64,000 bases of DNA. Origin: Oligoflexia bacterium. GTDB lineage: Bacteria; Bdellovibrionota; UBA1018; CAIPTA01. The notes below the pieces were generated by a model, which was not told where the DNA came from, did no database searches, and worked only from the letters and a program-made list of their open reading frames with translations. The translations under genes were made by a program, and so were the position numbers. Location of the stretch: the NCBI GenBank assembly GCA_023954355.1, contig JAMLID010000016.1, forward strand, positions 1 through 64,000, written 5' to 3'. Shown here in pieces: positions 33,281 through 41,544 of the stretch. Every line of letters starts with the position of its first letter. Within the stretch, counting starts at the first letter, position 1.

Positions 33281-34018
33281 TTAATTGAGGTGAATCCGTT
33301 TTTTAGGCCATTTTGTGATACATGCTCCCTGACAAATCCAAGAAATTGCTTCTTCTAAATCGTCTGTCCAGTAGAGCAACTGTAGGTCTTCGGCAGCTAT
33401 GGTGCCTTCTTTTTCAGCAATCTTCATCCAAGCCTCTAAATCTTTCCAGTATGATTTTCCAATCATTACAATAGGAAACTTTGGATGCTTGCCTGTTTGT
33501 ACCAAGGTCAATGCCTCGGCTAGTTCGTCTAACGTGCCGAATCCGCCGGGAAAAATCACATAGGCGCTAGAGTATTTAACAAGCATGACTTTACGTACAA
33601 AAAAGTGTGCAAAGGTAATGATCTTGGTGAGATAAGGATTCGCCTTTTGTTCTCTAGGTAGCTCTATATTGCATCCAATACTTACCCCACCAGCTTCATA
33701 AGCACCTTTATTAGCAGCTTGCATGATTCCAGGTCCACCGCCTGTCATTATGGCAAAGCCTTTACGAACCAAATGCGCACTTAAATTTTCAGCGAATTTA
33801 CACATAGGATGTTCAGGGGTAAAGCGGGCCGATCCAAAAACGGTAATGCAGGGGCCCAGAAAATGAAGAGCGCGAAAGCCTCGGATAAACTCAAACGAAA
33901 TTCTAACGACTCTAAGGAACTCTGTAAGCCTTGAAGACTGATATCGATAGAAAACTTCTTCTTGTGTTTTTTTATTGCTCATAAATGCATTATTGCTTGG
34001 ATTTTCTAAGAAATTCAA
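33281..34018 (-). CDS. LOG-family protein (TIGR00730, nucleotide phosphoribohydrolase-like)
   Basis: 245 residues. The Rossmann segments GGGPGIMQAANKGA (from 93) and FPGGFGTLDEL (from 156), and VRKVMLVKYSSAYV with the conserved Arg-Lys, are all LOG hallmarks. Bacterial LOG proteins cleave nucleoside 5'-monophosphates to base and ribose phosphate; cytokinin activation is only one outcome. The N-terminal 50 residues are an extension. Divergent from the DTW gene, 44 bases apart. Confidence 0.88.
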   Translation of the reverse strand: MNFLENPSNNAFMSNKKTQEEVFYRYQSSRLTEFLRVVRISFEFIRGFRALHFLGPCITVFGSARFTPEHPMCKFAENLSAHLVRKGFAIMTGGGPGIMQAANKGAYEAGGVSIGCNIELPREQKANPYLTKIITFAHFFVRKVMLVKYSSAYVIFPGGFGTLDELAEALTLVQTGKHPKFPIVMIGKSYWKDLEAWMKIAEKEGTIAAEDLQLLYWTDDLEEAISWICQGACITKWPKKRIHLN

Positions 34019-34062
34019 TTGTTCTCTTGAACTACCGCCGGAGCTGTAAGTAAAAGGAAGTC

Positions 34063-34713
34063 ATGATTTCTCAAACGAAAGAGCGTTGCCTAGAGTGCTA
34101 TTTACATAAAGAGCTATGTATTTGTGCTTTGGTTCCACATTTAAAAATCGAAACAAAAGTCATTATTATTATGCATGATACAGAAAGATTTAAACCGTCA
34201 AACACGGGGCGCTTATTACTGCAGTGTTTGGTCGGTTCTGAAATGAGAGTTCGTGGAACAAAAGATCGTCAACCAACGAATCTTTCTGGATTAGATAATA
34301 GCGAGACTGAAAATTTATTATTGAGCCTACACCCAGACGCTGAGCTGTTGACGGAAAAATTTGTTTCAGAATTAAAAAAGCCTGTGCAATTAATCGTACC
34401 AGATGGCAGTTGGTCTCAAGCGGCACGAATGGGATCGAAACTATTACAGCAACTGCCCAAATTACGTAGAGTATCTTTACTTCCGGATAAGCCTTCGATT
34501 TATCGATTGCGCTCAGAACACCATCCTGCTGGTATGGCAACTTTTGAAGCAGTTGCATTGGCTTTGAAGTATTTAGAGCGCAGCGAAGGTATAGAGATAG
34601 AAAAGAAAATGACAAAAATTTTTCAGATTATGACAGATAGAGTTTTATGGACTAGAGGTAAGTTACGAGCTGAAGACGTATGTGGTGGGTTGCCTATGTT
34701 CACAAAAAAATAA
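34063..34713 (+). CDS. DTW-domain tRNA-uridine aminocarboxypropyltransferase (TapT/YfiP type)
   Basis: 216 residues. Four N-terminal cysteines (Cys9, 12, 19, 21 in CLECYLHKELCIC) form a zinc site and the active motif is PDGSWSQAARM, a variant of the DTW box. Characterised relatives transfer the 3-amino-3-carboxypropyl group of SAM to U47 of tRNA (acp3U). With the Tgt-MnmD gene 1.8 kb away, this is a second tRNA modification gene in the area. GGAAG precedes the ATG. Confidence 0.85.
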   Translation: MISQTKERCLECYLHKELCICALVPHLKIETKVIIIMHDTERFKPSNTGRLLLQCLVGSEMRVRGTKDRQPTNLSGLDNSETENLLLSLHPDAELLTEKFVSELKKPVQLIVPDGSWSQAARMGSKLLQQLPKLRRVSLLPDKPSIYRLRSEHHPAGMATFEAVALALKYLERSEGIEIEKKMTKIFQIMTDRVLWTRGKLRAEDVCGGLPMFTKK

Positions 34714-34726
34714 ATGACTAAGCAGT

Positions 34727-34752
34727 CGACCTTGAATAAGCACTCAAGGTCG
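34727..34752. terminator. Hairpin between converging genes
   Basis: CGACCTTGA at 34727-34735 and TCAAGGTCG at 34744-34752 form a nine-pair stem with an eight-base loop, between the converging DTW and HiPIP genes. Neither side has an immediate T run, so strength as a terminator is uncertain. Confidence 0.5.
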
Positions 34753-34792
34753 GGCTTGCCTCTCTTTATTTTCACTCTGTTATGCAGGTAGA

Positions 34793-35152
34793 TTATGGTT
34801 TTTTCACCCAAGACATGCACCAGCCTTTTCCGGCAACTAAATTTGCTGGCATAATCATGCATTTACCTTTTTCGGTTTTTCCTTCTCCAGCAGTTTTTGT
34901 ATAAAGCTGACAGCCATGACAGTACTGATCTTTTTTATCTTTTGCTTTTCTTGTTTCACAGTTTTTTGATGGTTTATCTGCATCTTCGCAATACTTTAAT
35001 TGCTTTGCTACAGCATCACTTTCTTTGGCTAGAGGTAACTCTTTTGTCTCTGCAAAAGAAAATTTTGAAAAGATTGATTGAGATACAGCTAATCCAGCAA
35101 CAGCAATGCTGCTAGACTTTAAGAAAGATCTTCTGTTGATATTGATTTTCAT
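34793..35152 (-). CDS. High-potential iron-sulfur protein (HiPIP)
   Basis: 119 residues from the ATG at 35152 (AAGGAGCC upstream; a start at 35188 would add 12 residues before the signal). The N-terminus NRRSFLKSSSIAVAGLAVS is a twin-arginine signal, as HiPIPs are exported folded. Mature part: CHGCQLY, KGKCMIMP and GKGWCMSW supply the four cluster cysteines in the C-x2-C-x(n)-C-x(n)-C order. It carries a [4Fe-4S]3+/2+ cluster and shuttles electrons in the periplasm. No obvious partner gene nearby. Confidence 0.9.
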   Translation of the reverse strand: MKININRRSFLKSSSIAVAGLAVSQSIFSKFSFAETKELPLAKESDAVAKQLKYCEDADKPSKNCETRKAKDKKDQYCHGCQLYTKTAGEGKTEKGKCMIMPANLVAGKGWCMSWVKKP

Positions 35153-35203
35153 AATTGGCTCCTTTGATGTGTGAGCAAAATATAACAAAGGATTTAAAAA
35201 AAT

Positions 35204-36430
35204 TCACTGGGGCAAGTTTGAATGAAACTGGATCACTGCATTGTCAGCGATAATTGATCGAGGAGACCAAGACTCAAGAAAAATTTTACTGTGGTCACGA
35301 ACTCGCGAAAGTGCCACATAGGCTTGACCACACTCCCAAAGACGATCTAATTTCATCTGTAGTGAATCAATTGTAGCGCCTTGCGACTTATGAATGGTTG
35401 TTCCGTAAGCTAAACTAACAGGGAAGTTTTTTGCTGAAGCTTTGATCTCACCATTTCCATCCAATAGTTCGAATTTCATAGGGTCAAGTTGAATTTCGAT
35501 TCCATTTTCTAATAACTCTAAGGTTAAAGAATTTTTTTCAATGCGCTTAACTAAAGCTAATGATCCATTTACGAAAAGTTGTTCTTGGTCATTTTTACGA
35601 ATCATTACTAATGCGTCTTCCTTTAAGTATAGTACTTCAGAGATTGGGCACTGTTTTTTTAAAGACTCTATAGAATGTTCTTCGCCTCGAAAATCCGTAG
35701 GAATTTCAAAAAGTTCACCAGATAATTCTTTAAGTCTACTGTTATTATACTCTTCAGCATCGGCTCGGTGAGAAAATAGGCGAGGCGTGTTTTTTTGTCC
35801 TTGCTTATTTGTTAGCGAGTTCAAGGTGCTGGTCACAAGTTCACTGCATTTTCCTTCTCGGATTAAGTTCAGCACCTGAATCCATTGGTTATCTTTTGTT
35901 CGATGAACCGTATGAAGCGAGATAGATTGAAAGTTCGTCTCTTGCCAAACAGGGTGTAGAAAGGCCCAGTCTTTAGATTTAGAGGTTCTTTGAACTGGTG
36001 GCAATTGAGCAAAATCACCCACAGCAATGACTCGTATGCCTCCCCAGGGAGCAAGGTTGTTACGAACTAGCTTACAAAGAGCGTTTGCGGTAGCTAGAGT
36101 TTCTCCGGTTAACATAGAGACTTCATCGATAATGATAGTTGATGTTTTTTTAATTCTTTTTTTAGTAAAGGGATTTTTAGCAGCACGTTCTATGGTTTTA
36201 TCGCTGCCACCTTCTAAAATACCTAGACCAAAAAAAGAGTGAAAGGTTCTTCCTCCAATTAGAACAGCAGCAGCGCCCGTACTAGCTAAAACAGCTACAT
36301 CTTTACCACAAAACTCTAAGTATTTTTGAATAACGGTACTTTTACCCGTGCCCGCTTTTCCGGTTAAAAAGACATTTTCGGTACTAAGAAGGTAATTCAT
36401 CGCTTTTTGTTGATCTGCAGAGAAGTTCAT
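35204..36430 (-). CDS. Pif1/RecD-like superfamily 1B DNA helicase
   Basis: 408 residues. Motif I GKAGTGKST (24-32), motif Ia TGAAAVLIGGRTFHSFFG, motif II IIIDEVSML (about 100-108), GDFAQLPPV (motif III), and the C-terminal KSQGATIDSL and AYVALSRVRD (motifs V-VI) are all in place. This is the compact bacterial Pif1-like form, moving 5' to 3' on DNA. Divergent from the Tgt fusion gene. Confidence 0.88.
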   Translation of the reverse strand: MNFSADQQKAMNYLLSTENVFLTGKAGTGKSTVIQKYLEFCGKDVAVLASTGAAAVLIGGRTFHSFFGLGILEGGSDKTIERAAKNPFTKKRIKKTSTIIIDEVSMLTGETLATANALCKLVRNNLAPWGGIRVIAVGDFAQLPPVQRTSKSKDWAFLHPVWQETNFQSISLHTVHRTKDNQWIQVLNLIREGKCSELVTSTLNSLTNKQGQKNTPRLFSHRADAEEYNNSRLKELSGELFEIPTDFRGEEHSIESLKKQCPISEVLYLKEDALVMIRKNDQEQLFVNGSLALVKRIEKNSLTLELLENGIEIQLDPMKFELLDGNGEIKASAKNFPVSLAYGTTIHKSQGATIDSLQMKLDRLWECGQAYVALSRVRDHSKIFLESWSPRSIIADNAVIQFHSNLPQ

Positions 36431-36531
36431 CGAATGACTATAAACTGGAAGTTTGATTTGGAAAACGTTCTCTAAAGCCTATTTTTAATGTTGCCTTGCG
36501 TTTTTTCTGTTTCAAACATAGATCTAGGGCT

Positions 36532-38541
36532 GTGAGTCGACTAAATTTTCAATTAGAAAAAAATGCTTCGGGTAGCCGTGCAAGAGCAGGCAGATTTCGT
36601 ACTTTACATAATGAAGTCTTAACGCCTCTTTTTATGCCCGTTGGCACACATGCAAGTGTTCGAGGGCAGAGACCAAAAGATTTAGAAGAAATGGGATCGC
36701 AAATTCTTTTGGCAAATACGTACCATTTATTATTGAGGCCGGGCCCAGATGTTTTTGAGCAAGTCGGCGGTATTCATTCATTTATGAACTGGCCACGCTC
36801 TGTGTTGACTGACTCTGGAGGGTTTCAAATCTTCGCTATGCCTGGAGATCGCAAAATGACAGAAGAGGGCGCGATTTTTTCTAGTTATGTGGATGGGAAA
36901 AAAATACTTTTAAGTCCTGAGAAAAGCATTGCCACACAAAAAAGCATTCAGAGCGATATTATGATGGTTTTAGATCAATGTGTACCTTCGACGGTAGAAT
37001 ATGCTGTAGCAAAAGAGGCTATGGAGCTTTCTTGTCGCTGGGCTAAAAGAAGTTTGGATGCAAGAGGAGAAGCACCTTCGTCTTTATTTGCTATCGTACA
37101 GGGAGCATGTTTTCCAGAGCTGAGAAAAGAAAGTGCCGCCCATTTATCACAAATGAACTTTGATGGTTTTGCCTTAGGCGGTCTTGCTGTAGGAGAGTCA
37201 AAGCAAGAAAGAGAAGATACAGTAGAGTTTTCTGCAGAACTTTTACCTAAGCACTTGCCTCGCTACCTTATGGGTGTTGGTACTCCTATAGATTTATTGG
37301 AAGCCGTACACCGTGGAATGGATATGTTCGACTGTATTATTCCATCAGCACATGCAGAACAAGGTGTTGCCTACACAAAGAAAGGAAAAGTTCTTCTAAG
37401 AAGAGGGGTATACAAATTTTCTAAAGAACCAATAGATACTTCTTGTGCATGTCAAGCGTGTCAGCAATTTTCAAAAGCCTATTTACATCATTTGATTAAA
37501 ACGCAGGAGCCTTTAGGTAGGCAAATGGTGACAATTCACAATATCTATTTTTACCACCAACTGATGTCAGAAATGAGAATGGCTATATTGAGTGATCGGT
37601 TTTTGTCATACTATCAATCGCATAGAGAAAACTTAGCTGCAGTAGATGAAGAGTTTCCTGTCTCTAGACCAATAAAAAAAGAGAGAAAAGAGCCTCTAGA
37701 ACTTGGGGATTTTCGTATAGTAATTTCTAGTGAGGGCTATGGTAGTATTCAGCATAAAAATTCTCAAGAAATTATGCATTCAAAAACAAAGCCTATAGAA
37801 GAAGCTGAGAAAATATACCTATCTCAGTCCGATATTTTGGAGCGCTTGAAAAAAGGCGAAGAGATACATGTGTGGGATGTTGGCTTAGGTGCGGCAGCTA
37901 ATACTATGGCTCTGATTTTACGAGTTGAGAAAGAACTCGAAGGATGCTCATCTACCGGAAAGCTTACCATATCTAGTTTTGAGTCAGATTTAGACTCTCT
38001 CAGGCTTGCATTACTTCATCGAGATCTTTTTTCTTATTTAAAACATAATGCTCCCAATGCGGTATTGCATAAGAAAATATGGCAGTCAAAATTTGCTCCT
38101 ATAGAATGGCGATTGTTAGAGGGTGATTACTTTGAGCAAATCGAAAATGTAAATAGCCCAGATATCGTATTTTATGATCCATTCTCTTCAAAAACGAACC
38201 CTTTCTTTTGGACAGTAGAGGCGCTAACGACATTATTTAAGAAATTAGATGAAAAGAAGCCTTTTGAGCTTTTTACCTATTCAGCATCAACAGCAGTGCG
38301 ATCTAGCTTTTTAGCTGCAGGCTTTTATTTGGCTAAAGGAGTACCTGTTGCGGGTAAAGAAGAAACTACAGTAGTATTAAACCAGCAAGCGATTCCTAAA
38401 TGGAAGAAAGGTCTACTAGATAAAAAGTGGTTAGAGCGCTGGAAGAGGAGCGATGCAAAATTACCTTACAGTAATTTAAGTTCTAATGATAATGAAGCCA
38501 TAATTAGAAAAATAGAAAGGCATCCACAATTTTTACCTTAA
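36532..38541 (+). CDS. Fusion: tRNA-guanine transglycosylase (Tgt) with MnmD-like methyltransferase
   Basis: Counting from a TTG at 36496 (681 residues): the Tgt domain covers about 14-375 with RARAGRF, TDSGGFQIF (general Asp, near 106), nucleophile Asp279 in MFDC, and zinc ligands Cys317, 319, 322 and His348. The TRNAR motif of standard Tgt is replaced by SAHAE, as in a divergent Tgt subgroup. After a linker, about 400-640 matches DUF752/MnmD: VWDVGLGAAANT (SAM site), FYDPFSSKTNPFFW, TYSASTAVRSSFLAAGF. MnmD methylates nm5U34 to mnm5U34. Start is uncertain; GTG at 36532 fits the Tgt start better (645 residues). Confidence 0.88.
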   Translation: MSRLNFQLEKNASGSRARAGRFRTLHNEVLTPLFMPVGTHASVRGQRPKDLEEMGSQILLANTYHLLLRPGPDVFEQVGGIHSFMNWPRSVLTDSGGFQIFAMPGDRKMTEEGAIFSSYVDGKKILLSPEKSIATQKSIQSDIMMVLDQCVPSTVEYAVAKEAMELSCRWAKRSLDARGEAPSSLFAIVQGACFPELRKESAAHLSQMNFDGFALGGLAVGESKQEREDTVEFSAELLPKHLPRYLMGVGTPIDLLEAVHRGMDMFDCIIPSAHAEQGVAYTKKGKVLLRRGVYKFSKEPIDTSCACQACQQFSKAYLHHLIKTQEPLGRQMVTIHNIYFYHQLMSEMRMAILSDRFLSYYQSHRENLAAVDEEFPVSRPIKKERKEPLELGDFRIVISSEGYGSIQHKNSQEIMHSKTKPIEEAEKIYLSQSDILERLKKGEEIHVWDVGLGAAANTMALILRVEKELEGCSSTGKLTISSFESDLDSLRLALLHRDLFSYLKHNAPNAVLHKKIWQSKFAPIEWRLLEGDYFEQIENVNSPDIVFYDPFSSKTNPFFWTVEALTTLFKKLDEKKPFELFTYSASTAVRSSFLAAGFYLAKGVPVAGKEETTVVLNQQAIPKWKKGLLDKKWLERWKRSDAKLPYSNLSSNDNEAIIRKIERHPQFLP

Positions 38542-39320
38542 TTTTACAAATTTTATTTATTCAATTTTCTTTTTCAGCAGAAACAGAATTATCTCGTCTG
38601 AAAATTGCTTTTCCAGGCTATCCTGATTTTATTTATTTTAGTGCAGATAAAAAAGAACTACTCGTTAGTTCAAGAGAAGGTAGATACAATCGATTATATT
38701 ACGTGAGTAGAAAAGGTAATTTAGAGTTTTCTTCTCCCAGAAAAGGACCAATTGCAAAAAATGATAGCTTAGCGATTCGAAGTCATAAGGGAAAAAACTA
38801 TTGGCTTACTGGTGGGGGTGTCTACGTAGTAGAGAATCAGTCTATTCACCTTACCGAATGGATTCGTTTTGATGAGGCAAATTCTTTTGCGTTTGATCGG
38901 TTTGACCAAGTCCATTTTTCTTCGCCATCAGGTTTAGTTCGTGCTCCAGATAAAAGACTTACAGAAGAAACATCTGTGTATGATGTGTATGCACTACCGG
39001 ATAGCTTAGTTTTTAGTGATAAGAGAGGAATCGTTTTAGCGAATCAAAAAGGAGAGATTTCAAGAGTCACTTGTGAAGATGAGATGAGAGTCTTAAATCT
39101 TGTGAGTGAGAATCAGTGGATGTATTTAAAGCAGGGTGAACTTAAAATTTGCGATAATGGCAATATTCGAGAAATAAATTTACCAGAGCAAAGGCCAGTA
39201 GTTGCCTACACATTTATTCATGGACTTGTTCCAGAAGAACATCAAGTGGCGATAGCTTTCGAAAAGCAGAGTTTTGTATTTGTTTATAAATGGAAAGACT
39301 TAGAGGCATTACTAAAATGA
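38529..39320 (+). CDS. Exported protein of unknown function, possible ATT start
   Basis: The first standard start in frame is GTG at 38703, but clear coding sequence continues upstream (RLKIAFPGYPDFIYFS, KELLVSSREGRYN). It is preceded by a textbook signal peptide (TLILQILFIQFSFSA then ETELS) back to a TAG at about 38509. No ATG, GTG or TTG lies in that stretch. ATT at 38529, eight bases after GAAAGG, is the best candidate, overlapping the end of the Tgt fusion by 13 bases. The mature part shows repeated short strands (propeller-like). It overlaps the next gene by ATGA. Confidence 0.6.
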   Translation: MFTLILQILFIQFSFSAETELSRLKIAFPGYPDFIYFSADKKELLVSSREGRYNRLYYVSRKGNLEFSSPRKGPIAKNDSLAIRSHKGKNYWLTGGGVYVVENQSIHLTEWIRFDEANSFAFDRFDQVHFSSPSGLVRAPDKRLTEETSVYDVYALPDSLVFSDKRGIVLANQKGEISRVTCEDEMRVLNLVSENQWMYLKQGELKICDNGNIREINLPEQRPVVAYTFIHGLVPEEHQVAIAFEKQSFVFVYKWKDLEALLK

Positions 39321-39676
39321 AGTGGATGAGAAAAAGAGCGGATGCCTTATTAAAAAGCCCTGAAGAGCTTAAAAAAGTTTTAACTAATGGAATACAAAAG
39401 GCCTATGCGAGGCGATCTGCGATTGCAAAAATATTTGAAGATTTCTTATTACTCATCAGATTGGTATATGCCTACATAAAAGGTGAGTATCGTAAGCCCA
39501 GTAAAAAGGTTATTTTGTGGTCAATAGTAGCGATCTTTATTTCTTAAGCCCATTGATGCGATTCTGATATTAATGCCTGAGGACTTTTAGATGATGTTTT
39601 CCTCACATTTATTTTAGGCAGAATGGGTGCAGATTTAAGCCACTTTTCGGACTGGGAAAGTACCAAAAAGAAGTAA
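39317..39676 (+). pseudogene. DUF1232 protein, decayed in its C-terminal part
   Basis: From the ATG at 39317 (ATGA overlap with the previous gene) the protein reads like DUF1232: ALLKSPEELKKVL..., LLLIRLVYAYIKGEYRKPS, VILWSIVAIFIS. The conserved next block, SPIDxIPDxxPxxGLLDD, is broken: a stop at 39545-39547, PIDAI in the +1 frame at 39549-39563, then GLLDDVFLTFILGRMGADLSHFSDWE back in the original frame from 39581 to TAA at 39676. At least two indels are needed. Either a recent pseudogene or an assembly error. Confidence 0.78.
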
Positions 39677-39710
39677 AAACACCTGATTTACTGTATTTTT
39701 ACTAAAGAAT

Positions 39711-39772
39711 ACGCCTCAAATTGTCGATTACATAGAGTATCGTTAAGAATAATGGATACTCTCTTGAGGTGT
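39711..39772 (+). promoter_or_regulatory. Two-stem leader structure over the ribosome binding site
   Basis: An outer stem ACGCCTCAA (39711-39719) pairs with TTGAGGTGT (39764-39772) over nine positions with one G-T pair, and an inner stem GAGTATC (39735-39741) pairs with GATACTC (39755-39761). The outer 3' arm contains GAGGTG, the likely Shine-Dalgarno for TTG at 39779. This could control translation of the secreted protein downstream. Confidence 0.45.
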
Positions 39773-39778
39773 AAGAAT

Positions 39779-40549
39779 TTGAAATTACTTAGTTTATTAT
39801 TCGCGACCCTGATTGTGCCTTTGCCAGCATTTGCTGAGTTAAGCTATGAATTTAATTACATAGAGGCTTCGAAGTCATGTTCTGTTTCAAATGTGGCCAG
39901 TGGTAGTTTTAAGTCTCTATATACTAAAAAAGTTATTTGGTCTCAAACTGTTCCTGTATCAGAATCTTGCAATACCTTGATTGGTGAAACAACTTTTGGC
40001 TATGGAAAAATTGCAGAAGTAAGAGAAGATAAGAGCGATAAAGAGTACGTGGTTGCTGGTTCAAAGAAAATTGAAGCATCAGAGGTGCTGCAAGCTTGCG
40101 TAAATAAACAAAAAGAAATTTTTGAAAATCTTGTATCTGATTTGCGAAAAGAACACAAAATCTCCGATGCAAACTGGAAAAACATTGAAGAAAAACTAAA
40201 TGTTGAGATTTATATCGCACCTACTAAAAAACAAGAAAAGCCAAATAGCTATGTTGCCTATGATAGAGTGGCTATGTTTATTAATCAGGCAGGTAGTGAT
40301 TGTGTTTTACTTTCCAAAGATCAGTTAAAAGAAAAATTTCTACCTTATCTTCAACAAAAAGGTTTGCTGGGAGTTACTGATAAAGATATTAAAAACTTTT
40401 TCATTGTTATGTCCATTTTAGCAGGCGGTGGTACAGGTTCAGCACCTTATGTCTACAGAGATAATAATTATCGAGGAAAAGTGAATCTTTATAGTGGTAG
40501 TGGCGGCGGCGATACACCTAAGTCTTCAGGTGGCGTAAGAGCTGATTAG
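39779..40549 (+). CDS. Secreted protein of unknown function
   Basis: About 256 residues from TTG at 39779, chosen because GAGG lies nine bases upstream and the product starts MKLLSLLFATLIVPLPAFAE, a clean signal peptide. An ATG at 39752 would add nine residues. The mature part has a helical charged middle (EVLQACVNKQKEIFENLV) and a Gly/Ser-rich C-terminus (GSGGGDTPKSSGG). Four Cys are present, mostly N-terminal. Convergent with srkA-like gene, five bases apart. Confidence 0.65.
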   Translation: MKLLSLLFATLIVPLPAFAELSYEFNYIEASKSCSVSNVASGSFKSLYTKKVIWSQTVPVSESCNTLIGETTFGYGKIAEVREDKSDKEYVVAGSKKIEASEVLQACVNKQKEIFENLVSDLRKEHKISDANWKNIEEKLNVEIYIAPTKKQEKPNSYVAYDRVAMFINQAGSDCVLLSKDQLKEKFLPYLQQKGLLGVTDKDIKNFFIVMSILAGGGTGSAPYVYRDNNYRGKVNLYSGSGGGDTPKSSGGVRAD

Positions 40550-40554
40550 TTGTA

Positions 40555-41544
40555 TTAGCTATTTTCATAATAAGTAAGGGCTTCTTGAAAACACTGAATC
40601 TCTTCTTCCCAATAACGTGGTGATTTAAAGGTAGGAAAAGCAAGTTCAAATGCTGGATCGTCCCAGCGCTTCGCAATCCAAGCAGAGTAGTATAGTACAC
40701 GTAGGTTTCTTAGAAGCTCTATGGCTTTAAGCTGCGATCGATCAAAGGCACGAAACACTTCATAGCCTGAAAGAATGCAGTCTCTTTCTTTTTCACTTTC
40801 TTCTCCGCGGCCACGAGAAATCATCCAAAGATCTTGTACACTAGGACCAAGAACGCAATCATCAAAGTCAATAAAATAAGGCGACTGCGCTTCCCATAGA
40901 CAGTTTCCTAAATGACAATCACCATGTAATGAAATAGATGTGGTTTTTGTAAAAAAATCTTGTGCCATTTCAATCAGCGAATGGGCCAAAAAATTATATC
41001 GCTTTTCGTATTCACCAAGAACACCAGTTTTGTTTAAGTATTGAAGAGGTTCTTTTCCCCAGCTATCAGCATTCATTTTAAGGCGAAATTTAAAGGGATG
41101 CATTTCACCAATGTTGTGAATTCTAGCTAAATAGCGCCCCATTGTTTTTAATTGTTCAGTATCAAGTTCGTCTAATAATCTGCCTTTAACTTTGGGAAAC
41201 AGAGAAAAAAGAATACCTTCAGGTGTTTTAAATACGCTTTCGCCAGAAAAAGTAAATGGGCAAACTACAGGGATTTCTTTTTCATCAAGCTGAAATAAAA
41301 AAGAATGCTCTTCGTATATTTGATCTTCTGTCCATCGGCCAGGTCTATAGAATTTAGCTACCACAGAAAAATCATCTTCTAGCTCAATATCATAAACACG
41401 GTTTTCTAGGCTATTTAAAGCCAGCGCTCTACCTGAGGTTCGTGCGTTTGGATCTTCTATTTTTAGAACATCATCAATACAGTCTAAAATAGATGATGGT
41501 GTTAAAGAGAAAAAATCATGTTTTAGATTATTTATATTTTTCAT
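40555..41544 (-). CDS. srkA: SrkA/YihE-like protein kinase
   Basis: 329 residues, the SrkA length. The catalytic loop LHGDCHLGNCLWE (His-Gly-Asp) and Mg-binding FIDFDDCVLGP, as well as VAKFYRPGRWTEDQIYEEHSFLF, match SrkA (formerly YihE/RdoA), a Ser/Thr kinase that limits stress-induced death in E. coli by acting against MazEF. The upstream alpha/beta hydrolase gene overlaps by four bases (ATGA), so the two form an operon. Confidence 0.88.
   Translation of the reverse strand: MKNINNLKHDFFSLTPSSILDCIDDVLKIEDPNARTSGRALALNSLENRVYDIELEDDFSVVAKFYRPGRWTEDQIYEEHSFLFQLDEKEIPVVCPFTFSGESVFKTPEGILFSLFPKVKGRLLDELDTEQLKTMGRYLARIHNIGEMHPFKFRLKMNADSWGKEPLQYLNKTGVLGEYEKRYNFLAHSLIEMAQDFFTKTTSISLHGDCHLGNCLWEAQSPYFIDFDDCVLGPSVQDLWMISRGRGEESEKERDCILSGYEVFRAFDRSQLKAIELLRNLRVLYYSAWIAKRWDDPAFELAFPTFKSPRYWEEEIQCFQEALTYYENS

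Noticed and set aside
33281..34018. Cytokinin-producing enzyme
   Set aside because: LOG-type motifs are shared by general nucleotide phosphoribohydrolases; nothing in the window suggests cytokinin synthesis.
38703..39320. GTG at 38703 as the true start of the exported protein
   Set aside because: It would cut off a coherent signal peptide and about 40 residues of clear coding sequence, and no ribosome binding site precedes it.
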